NCBI RefSeq assembly: GCF_005774685.2
Contig: NZ_VBRA02000004.1
Span: 1-64,000 of the forward strand
DNA from: Texas Phoenix palm phytoplasma
GTDB lineage: Bacteria > Bacillota_I > Bacilli_A > Acholeplasmatales > Acholeplasmataceae
DNA length: 64,000 bases
Direction of reading: 5' to 3'
Shown: positions 1 to 5,339 of the stretch, one piece after another
Layout of the letters: each line of letters begins with the position of its first letter
Position numbering within the stretch: position 1 is the first letter of the stretch
Translations under genes and position numbers: made by a program
Notes under the pieces: model-generated
Database searches by the model: none
What the model saw: the letters and a program-made list of their open reading frames with translations, nothing else
Told to the model about the DNA's origin: nothing

Positions 1-364
1 AAAAATGTCCATGTTAAAAAGTGGAATAACTTAAAAAAAAGTGGAATAACTTAGTCAAAAAGTGGAATAACTTAGTCAAAAAGTGGAATAACTTGGCAAA
101 AAAGTGGAATAACTTGGTAAAAAAGTGGAATAACTTTTTGTGTAATTACGCAAAAAAGGTTAAAAACATAAAAAAACGCTAATTTTTGGTCGGTTTACTA
201 ATAACAATAACAATATAACTATATAACTAATATATAAAGAAGAAAAAAAATTTTTTTTTATTTTTTTGAAAAACGAAAAAAGAAAATGTTGAAGAAAAAA
301 TTCCTTCGTAGATAAAGCAAATCAAGTCTTCTCACATAGTAAAAAACTTAAGTGAGGGATTTCT

Positions 365-496
365 ATGAACTCACTTCATTTAAGTCATTATGAAGCTTTT
401 CAAATTAAGAAAATAGGTAGCGGCCAAAAATTGTTTTCACGACTCACCAAAAGTGGAATAAGTAGTGAATTCAAAAAGTTATTCCACAAAAAATAA
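365..496 (+). CDS. Small basic protein encoded inside the iteron repeat (43 aa, unknown)
   Basis: The ORF starts MNSLHLSHYEAF and ends KKLFHKK. A GAGGG ribosome-binding sequence at 354-358 lies six bases before the ATG. The protein is Lys/Arg/His-rich near its C-terminus, with no membrane segment. It sits between the iteron array and an inverted pair of iterons that overlaps its own 3' end. Preservation in copy B, with one Ser-to-Gly change, suggests it was a gene when the repeat duplicated. It is not recognised as a member of any known family. A role as a DNA-binding partner of the iterons is only a guess from location and charge. Confidence 0.5.
   Translation: MNSLHLSHYEAFQIKKIGSGQKLFSRLTKSGISSEFKKLFHKK
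453..487. repeat. Inverted iteron pair
   Basis: GTGGAATAA at 453-461 faces TTATTCCAC at 479-487 across a 17-base spacer. This is a perfect 9-bp inverted repeat made from the same core as the direct iterons. It is repeated in copy B at 1186-1220. It lies inside the last codons of the 43-residue ORF. It could form a hairpin in RNA or be a binding site for a dimer. Confidence 0.75.
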
Positions 497-590
497 AAAA
501 GTGGAATAACTTTCAAAAAAGTGGAATAACTTTGGAACAAAGTTTATAAATGAAGTTCTTTGGTTCTTATTTGAAGAAATTTTTTTATTC

Positions 591-650
591 AAAAAAGTGG
601 AATAACATGTGAATAACTTCTGTTTTTAGGAAGTTGTTCCACTTTTTTTT
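591..650 (+). terminator. Iteron-derived hairpin followed by T run
   Basis: An A run plus GTGGAATAAC (597-606) pairs with GTTGTTCCAC plus a T run (633-650), giving about 16 bp with one G-U pair. A nested AACTTC/GAAGTT stem lies inside the loop. The shape is that of a Rho-independent terminator on +. It would end any transcript of the copy A ORF. Unusually, the left arm is an iteron. Confidence 0.5.
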
Positions 651-732
651 ACTAAAAAAAAGAAAATTTTGTCTCTTTTTCTAAAAAAGCTAAAAAAAAA
701 GAAAATTTTTACTCTTTTTTAACTAAATTTTA

Positions 733-1266
733 AAAAATGTCCATTTTAAAAAGTGGAATAACTTAAAAAAAAGTGGAATAACTTAGTCAAAAAGTGGAAT
801 AACTTAGTCAAAAAGTGGAATAACTTGGCAAAAAAGTGGAATAACTTGGTAAAAAAGTGGAATAACTTTTTGTGTAATTACGCAAAAAAGGTTAAAAACA
901 TAAAAAAACGCTAATTTTTGGTCGGTTTACTAATAACAATAACAATATAACTATATAACTAATATATAAAGAAGAAAAAAAAATTTTTTTTTATTTTTTT
1001 GAAAAACGAAAAAAGAAAATGTTGAAGAAAAAATTCCTTCGTAGATAAAGCAAATCAAGTCTTCTCACATAGTAAAAAACTTAAGTGAGGGATTTCTATG
1101 AACTCACTTCATTTAAGTCATTATGAAGCTTTTCAAATTAAGAAAATAGGTGGCGGCCAAAAATTGTTTTCACGACTCACCAAAAGTGGAATAAGTAGTG
1201 AATTCAAAAAGTTATTCCACAAAAAATAAAAAAGTGGAATAACTTTCAAAAAAGTGGAATAACTTT
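733..1266. repeat. Iteron-bearing long repeat, copy B
   Basis: Second copy of the 1-533 repeat, offset by about 732 bases. Iterons lie at 753, 773, 794, 815, 836 and 857, and again at 1234 and 1254, with the same 43-residue ORF at 1098-1229. Its last iteron runs straight into a third, partial copy (1254-1403), so the units are arranged in tandem. This could be a real tandem duplication or an assembly duplication. The small differences from copy A slightly favour a real one. Confidence 0.9.
1098..1229 (+). CDS. Small basic protein in repeat copy B (43 aa, unknown)
   Basis: Duplicate of the ORF at 365-496 with the same GAGGG ribosome-binding sequence and the same length. The only amino-acid change visible is IGSGQ to IGGGQ. 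The related stretch in copy D (about 4800-4910) has lost the start and carries an internal stop, so the gene is intact in only two of the copies seen here. Function unknown. Confidence 0.5.
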   Translation: MNSLHLSHYEAFQIKKIGGGQKLFSRLTKSGISSEFKKLFHKK

Positions 1267-1403
1267 TTGTGTAATTACGTAAAAAAGGTTAAAAACACAA
1301 AAAAACGCTAATTTTTGGTCGGTTTACTAATAACAATAACAATATAACTATATAACTAATATATAAAGAAGAAAAAAAATTTTTTTTTTATTTTTTTGAA
1401 AAA
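1247..1403. repeat. Iteron repeat, partial copy C
   Basis: This copy holds the last iteron of copy B (1254) plus the conserved post-iteron block that is also found at 126-280, 858-1012 and 4552-4700. It then diverges into A+T-rich sequence. It shares the variant AACACAAAAAAACGCT with copy D at 4552, where copies A and B have AACATAAAAAAACGCT, so C and D are closer to each other. Confidence 0.85.
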
Positions 1404-1643
1404 AATTAAAAAATGTTTTTGTAAAGAATTAAATATCGTTAAAGATTATGATATATAAAATATATTAACAATAATTATATTTCTTATTATTGTCTTATAA
1501 ATTTTTTTTAATAATAATTTATGTAAAAAATAAATAACCAATTTAGATTCTTTTTAAAAGAATTGAAAAATTTTTTAAAAACATTAATATTTTAGTTTTT
1601 TTAATAAATAAAAAAGTTGTAGACATTTGGATTAATAAGGTGT

Positions 1644-1673
1644 TTATGACTTTTTTATTTGATGGTGTATAAT
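1644..1673 (+). promoter_or_regulatory. Promoter-like boxes before a compact hairpin
   Basis: TTATGA at 1644-1649 and a perfect TATAAT at 1668-1673 are 18 bp apart. Transcription would start near 1680, exactly where a hairpin begins (1681-1724). The -35 box is weak, so this rests mainly on the -10 box. Confidence 0.4.
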
Positions 1674-1680
1674 GTATATA

Positions 1681-1734
1681 TAAAGTCATAGGCATTTTTC
1701 TGGAAGTGGGTGTCTGTGACTTTATATTTTTTTT
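1681..1734 (+). ncRNA. Candidate small structured RNA or leader hairpin
   Basis: The arms at 1681-1694 and 1711-1724 pair over 14 bp (two G-U pairs) around a 16-base loop. A T-rich tract at 1725-1734 follows. With the promoter-like boxes just upstream this would make a self-contained RNA of about 55 nt. It could also be an attenuator for the gene at 1826. Weaker hairpins with a related core (TAGACA ... TGTYT) occur at about 1617-1650 and 3922-3958. Confidence 0.35.
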
Positions 1735-1765
1735 ACAAAAAAATAAATAAATAATATAAAAAAAA

Positions 1766-1795
1766 TCTATATAACTTTTGCCGAAGTTATATAGA
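1766..1795. promoter_or_regulatory. Perfect 12-bp hairpin upstream of the gene at 1826
   Basis: TCTATATAACTT (1766-1777) and AAGTTATATAGA (1784-1795) form a perfect stem around the six-base loop TTGCCG. It ends 30 bases before the start codon. It may be a leader structure or an operator for the two-gene unit 1826-2904. Confidence 0.5.
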
Positions 1796-1825
1796 CAATA
1801 ATGATAAGAAAGTGAGAATAAATAA

Positions 1826-2173
1826 ATGATTTTTATAGAATCATTTTTAAAAATTTTTAATATTGTTTTTTCTTTTTTAAAAGAACAATATTATATTTTA
1901 TTACAGTTTAGAAATATTAATTTTTCTAATACTGAAAAAATTCTTCCTAATTTAGGAAATTTATTAAATTTTCTTTTTTCGTTTTTAAAAATATCTTTCA
2001 TTATGATAATAATTTATTTTATCCAAGATATTTTTCAATTATTTTTTAATTTTATTTATTTGATTTTATTTTTAATTAAAAATATTTTTAAAATTTTTTG
2101 TTTTCCATTTCGATGGATAACAAATTTTTTGAAAATAAAATTTTGTAAAAATATTAAGGATATAAAAACATGA
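1826..2173 (+). CDS. Small phytoplasma-type membrane protein (115 aa), paralogue of 4172-4609
   Basis: A hydrophobic protein with membrane segments at roughly residues 45-68 and 72-92. It has a polar N-terminal part containing FSFLKEQ and LLQFRN. The same pattern (FSFLKEQ, LLQF-K/R-N, FSN, LP-x-LG, IYFI-x-DI) recurs in the protein at 4172-4609, so the two are paralogues. No known domain is recognised. The stop overlaps the next start (ATGA at 2170-2173), so the two genes are probably translated as a coupled pair. Hairpins upstream (1681-1795) may regulate it. Being one of a duplicated pair in a repeat-rich zone suggests an accessory element. Confidence 0.6.
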   Translation: MIFIESFLKIFNIVFSFLKEQYYILLQFRNINFSNTEKILPNLGNLLNFLFSFLKISFIMIIIYFIQDIFQLFFNFIYLILFLIKNIFKIFCFPFRWITNFLKIKFCKNIKDIKT

Positions 2174-2904
2174 GAAATAAAAAATATTTTCTATTTATTA
2201 TTTATGTTTTAATTTTCATAATTTTAATCATTTTATCTTTATTCAATTTTTTCTTTTCGCCTTTTTTTAAAATTCCTTTGAAAGAAGTTAATTTCAAGGA
2301 AAAAAAAATTTCTGAAAAAATTAAAGAAATAATTCCTGAAGTAACAAAAGAAATTACTTCTAAAAAAATTATACCTGAAAATAATTTCACTGAAAATATT
2401 AATAAAAATATTAATAAAGAAGAAAAAATTATAGAATCACAAATTATTGAAAATAAAATAATTTCTGAAGATAAAAATGAAGAAAATAATTTAAATACAA
2501 ATTCAAAATCTGAAGAAGAACTTTTGGAAGAGTATTATTCTTTTGTTTCTAAACCTGTTATAGATGAAGAAGAAGAAGTTTTTTCAAATCAAAAAAAAAA
2601 TTATTTAAGTAATATTGATGATATTGGAAAAACAATATTTCAAGAAATATTTCCTGAATTAACTCATTTTAGAGATATAGATATTAGAGGTAAAACTTTT
2701 GATGAAGTAGATGAAATAACAGAAAAATATATCCTTATGCAAAATAATATTTCTTCTGAAGAAAAAAATAAAATTGTAAATAATTATCATTATAAACCTT
2801 GGTTTGTTAAATTTTCAAAAAATAACGAAAAAAATTTATTAGAAAATATTGTTGGAGTTGATTCTTTGCTTTTGGCTACAACTAGAATTCCTGTTTTATT
2901 TTAA
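2170..2904 (+). CDS. Single-span membrane protein with charged ectodomain (244 aa, unknown)
   Basis: Residues about 7-31 form one strongly hydrophobic segment after a short basic N-terminus. This predicts an anchor or uncleaved signal, with the rest outside the cell. A long Glu/Lys/Asn-rich, probably helical or disordered stretch follows (about 40-145). The C-terminal part (about 150-244) is more globular and contains FPELTHFRDIDIRGKTFDEV and a hydrophobic end. It overlaps the previous gene by four bases and is followed by a good terminator hairpin (2933-2963), so the two form a unit. I do not recognise the family. A surface protein facing the host is plausible but inferred from topology only. 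Confidence 0.65.
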   Translation: MRNKKYFLFIIYVLIFIILIILSLFNFFFSPFFKIPLKEVNFKEKKISEKIKEIIPEVTKEITSKKIIPENNFTENINKNINKEEKIIESQIIENKIISEDKNEENNLNTNSKSEEELLEEYYSFVSKPVIDEEEEVFSNQKKNYLSNIDDIGKTIFQEIFPELTHFRDIDIRGKTFDEVDEITEKYILMQNNISSEEKNKIVNNYHYKPWFVKFSKNNEKNLLENIVGVDSLLLATTRIPVLF

Positions 2905-2928
2905 TTTAAAGTTTTTACTTTTATTTAA

Positions 2929-3208
2929 AGTATAGGCGAAGTAAGTTCGCCTACAAATTTTTTAATAAAAGAAATCAAACAACTTAAAGTAATAAAGAAA
3001 AAAATTAATGAAAAAAATAAATATGAAAAACAAAAATTTGATATTAATAATATAAATTCAGCTATTCAAAAAATTAAAGAAAATCTTCAAATACCAGCAT
3101 TATTAAAATCATTAATTTACCTTTTCAATATAACTTGTAATTTTAAATTTTTTTTCATGAGGATAATAAATCTTCTATGGTTTTTAATCTTTCTTTTACA
3201 AAAATAAA
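2929..3208 (+). pseudogene. Remnant reading frame without a start codon
   Basis: One frame is open from 2929 to a stop at 3206-3208. It reads as a Lys/Asn-rich helical stretch (EIKQLKVIKKKINEKNKYEK) followed by a hydrophobic C-terminus ending FLIFLLQK. There is no start codon or ribosome-binding site near the beginning, and the terminator hairpin overlaps its 5' end. It looks like the 3' part of a decayed membrane-protein gene. Chance openness in A+T-rich DNA cannot be excluded. Confidence 0.3.
2933..2963 (+). terminator. Rho-independent terminator
   Basis: TAGGCGAA (2933-2940) and TTCGCCTA (2946-2953) form a perfect 8-bp stem around GTAAG, followed by CAAATTTTTT. It lies 28 bases after the stop of the gene ending at 2904. 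It is among the most G+C-rich short stems in the region. Confidence 0.75.
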
Positions 3209-3783
3209 TTACATTGTTATTATTGTTTAGAAATTTTTTATTTTTGTTTTTTGAAAAATTCAAAATTAACTTTTATTTAAATACTTATTTAATTTATATC
3301 AAAAATATAAAATTCCAATTTAATTACAATAAATGTAATTTTTTAAAAAAGTTATTACTTTGTTTAATATTTTTCCATATTATTATCATTTTCTTTTTAA
3401 GAAAAAAAGAAAAATACTAAAAATACTTATTTTATTAAATTTTTACTTTAACTTTATCTTAAAAGCATAAAAGAATAAATAAATCTTTTAAAAAAATTAT
3501 AAATTTTTAGAAGGAAAATTATTGATATAAAAAATACATTATAATGAAAAATTTTTAAATTAATTTAAATTGTTCATAACAAAAATATTATTTTTTAATA
3601 TAATTTTATTGACAATGTTTTTATTTTTTTAAAAAATTTTTAAATAAAACAAATAAAAAATAAAATTAATAATTACTAAATTTGTTTATAAGTAAGTAAA
3701 TAAAATAAAGCGTTTTTAACTATTTACTAATAAAGTTTTTGTTTTATTTTTATAAGGTTTCTTAGGAAAAATGTTATTTAATC

Positions 3784-3805
3784 TTTAGAATTCTAGAATT
3801 CTAAA
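3784..3805. repeat. Perfect 22-bp palindrome
   Basis: TTTAGAATTCT followed by its exact reverse complement AGAATTCTAAA. It contains two overlapping TAGAATTC units. It lies in gene-free DNA, not followed by a T run, so it is not an obvious terminator. Confidence 0.7.
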
Positions 3806-4125
3806 AAAGAAATATTTTTTAAAGTATTACTAAAAAATATAATAACTTTTTATTTCTAATTTCTATTTAAAAGAAATAAAAGATTTTTTTAAATCAAACA
3901 ATTTCAGTATACATAAAAAATGTTATAGACATTTTAACTTAAATTAGGTGTCTTATATGGCTTTTTTATATTTATATAATTTTTATATAATTTTATATAA
4001 TATTTTATTTACAAATTAAAGTAATAAAAATTAATATAAAAAATCATGTAAAAGTAAAATGTCTTGACTTTTATGTTTTTGTTTATAAAATTAAATTAAA
4101 TAAAAAAAATATATACAATCAATTT

Positions 4126-4134
4126 TGCTATAAT
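4126..4134 (+). promoter_or_regulatory. Extended -10 promoter for the gene at 4172
   Basis: TGCTATAAT is a consensus extended -10 element (TG-N-TATAAT) 37 bases before the ATG. No good -35 is needed for this class. A GCAGG ribosome-binding sequence lies between it and the start codon. Confidence 0.55.
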
Positions 4135-4171
4135 TATACAGATACACATTAAATGAAAGCAGGTTTAATCA

Positions 4172-4609
4172 ATGACTATAATTGAACTATTTATTAACAT
4201 TTTAAATCTTATTTTTTCTTTTTTAAAAGAGCAATGCCAAAGTCTTTTACAATTTAAAAATGTTTACTTTTCAAATAAAACAAACTTTCTTCCTAGTTTA
4301 GGCAGACTTGGAGTTTATATAATTGCTTTAACAAAGATAATATTTTTTATTATATTAATTTACTTTATTAAAGATATTTTGCATATTGCGTATTATTTTT
4401 ACTTTTGCAAATTACTTTTTTTATATTATACAAAAATTAGTAAAAGTAAAATATTTTCTTCTTCGTTTTATAACACAATTTTTAAAAAAGCTAAAAAAAG
4501 AAAATTTTTACTCTTTTTTGACCAAATTTTAAAAAATATCAATTTCAAAAAGTGGAATAACTTTTTGTGTAATTACTTAAAAAAGGTTAAAAACACAAAA
4601 AAACGCTAA
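4172..4609 (+). CDS. Membrane protein paralogue with repeat-derived C-terminus (145 aa)
   Basis: Residues 1 to about 100 match the 115-aa protein at 1826-2173 (FSFLKEQ, LLQFKN, FSN, LPSLG, IYFIKDI) with membrane segments at about 48-72 and 75-95. From about codon 105 (4484) to the stop, the DNA is the start of repeat copy D. The last 40 residues, including KKWNNFLCNYLKKVKN, are therefore read from repeat sequence and not from the ancestral gene. The partner gene found after 1826-2173 is missing here. The promoter and start look intact, so a hybrid protein may still be made, but this is probably a truncated gene. Confidence 0.5.
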   Translation: MTIIELFINILNLIFSFLKEQCQSLLQFKNVYFSNKTNFLPSLGRLGVYIIALTKIIFFIILIYFIKDILHIAYYFYFCKLLFLYYTKISKSKIFSSSFYNTIFKKAKKRKFLLFFDQILKNINFKKWNNFLCNYLKKVKNTKKR

Positions 4610-4910
4610 TTTTTGGTCGGTTTACTAATAACAATAACAATATAACTATATAACTAATATATAAAGAAGAAAAAAAAATTTTTTTTATTTTTTTTGAAAA
4701 ACGAAAAAAGAAAATGTTGAAGAAAAAATTCCTTCGTAGATAAAGCAAATCCAGTTTTCTAACGTGGGAAAAAATTTCTGTGAAGGTTTTTTCCTCCCCT
4801 CTATAAACTCTTTACTTTATACTTTATCTAAAGCATATTTAGGTTTTGGCATTATTGGACAAATGCGGCCAAAATATTTTTAGTACGATTTACTAAAAGT
4901 GGAATCTTAT
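4484..4910. repeat. Iteron repeat, degenerate copy D
   Basis: The segment from 4484 matches the sequence just before copy B (about 684-760). It carries a single iteron at 4552, then the conserved post-iteron block to about 4760. After that, similarity to the small-ORF part of copies A and B fades. The shared GCGGCCAAAA and AAAAGTGGAAT segments near 4865-4905 are still recognisable, but the ORF is interrupted by a stop near 4880. This copy provides the 3' end of the reading frame at 4172-4609, so it probably inserted into, or recombined with, that gene. Confidence 0.8.
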
Positions 4911-5339
4911 AAGAAAAAGATAAAAAAGAAATTTTTTTAAATTTAAAAAAATAAATATTAATAAAACTTAATATAAAGTATAAAAAATTTTTTCAAAAAA
5001 TATAAAATAAAAAAGCGTAATAATCATTTTTTTAAAAAAGTTATTTAATAAAAAATAAAAAAGTTATTTTTTATTTAAAAAATAAAGTTAAAATATAATT
5101 ATAAAAGAAATTATTTATTTTATTTATTATCAAAAAAAATTATTGTATTTATATTTTTTTATTAAAAAAAATTTATTTTTGTTTTATTTATGTTTATGTT
5201 ATTGATAATTTATTTTTTTAATTATTTTTGAAAATTTTTTTATTTTAATTAAAATATTTTATGAAAAAAAGTTATTTTTGTTTTATTTATTTTAGAAATA
5301 ATTTATTTTTGAATTTTGGGAAAAGGTGATTTATTTAAT
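4610..5339. other. Repeat copy D and A+T-rich leader of nrdI-nrdE
   Basis: The first 300 bases are the degenerate iteron repeat D. From about 4910 to 5320 the sequence is almost pure A/T with no frame I would call a gene. It ends with the ribosome-binding sequence AAAAGGTGAT (5321-5330) for the ATG at 5340. Confidence 0.6.

Larger units (their letters stand above)
1..533. repeat. Iteron-bearing long repeat, copy A (left end cut by window)
   Basis: This is the first of two near-identical long direct repeats; the other copy is 733-1266. Visible differences are a few substitutions (near 13 and 419) and a one-base change in an A run. It starts with six copies of GTGGAATAAC at 21, 41, 62, 83, 104 and 125, so the period is 20-21 bp. 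A conserved A+T-rich block follows (about 135-260), then a 43-residue ORF (365-496), an inverted iteron pair and two more iterons at 501 and 521. The regular spacing, about two helical turns, is typical of iterons bound by a replication initiator or repressor. The function is inferred; only the repetition is seen. Confidence 0.9.
1230..1825. other. Gene-free stretch after repeat copy B
   Basis: It contains repeat copy C, very A+T-rich filler, the promoter-like boxes at 1644-1673 and two hairpins (1681-1724 and 1766-1795). I see no convincing reading frame on either strand. Confidence 0.6.
3209..4171. other. Gene-poor A+T-rich stretch with palindrome and hairpin
   Basis: No gene can be supported. 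A 68-codon frame at 3214-3420 starts with TTG, lacks a ribosome-binding site and is dominated by Phe/Leu/Ile/Lys. The stretch holds a perfect 22-bp palindrome (3784-3805), a degenerate relative (about 3917-3966) of the hairpin region at 1610-1724, and at its end the promoter for the gene at 4172. Confidence 0.6.

Noticed and set aside
1-1270. Iterons as variant DnaA boxes (GTTATTCCAC against TTATCCACA)
   Set aside because: The match needs an extra base and every copy has it, so they are not standard DnaA boxes.
1-1270. CRISPR array
   Set aside because: The repeated cores are only about 10-17 bp, spacers are almost identical A runs, and no cas genes are present.
3214-3420. 68-codon frame of Phe/Leu/Ile/Lys
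   Set aside because: TTG start, no ribosome-binding site, composition expected from random A+T-rich sequence.
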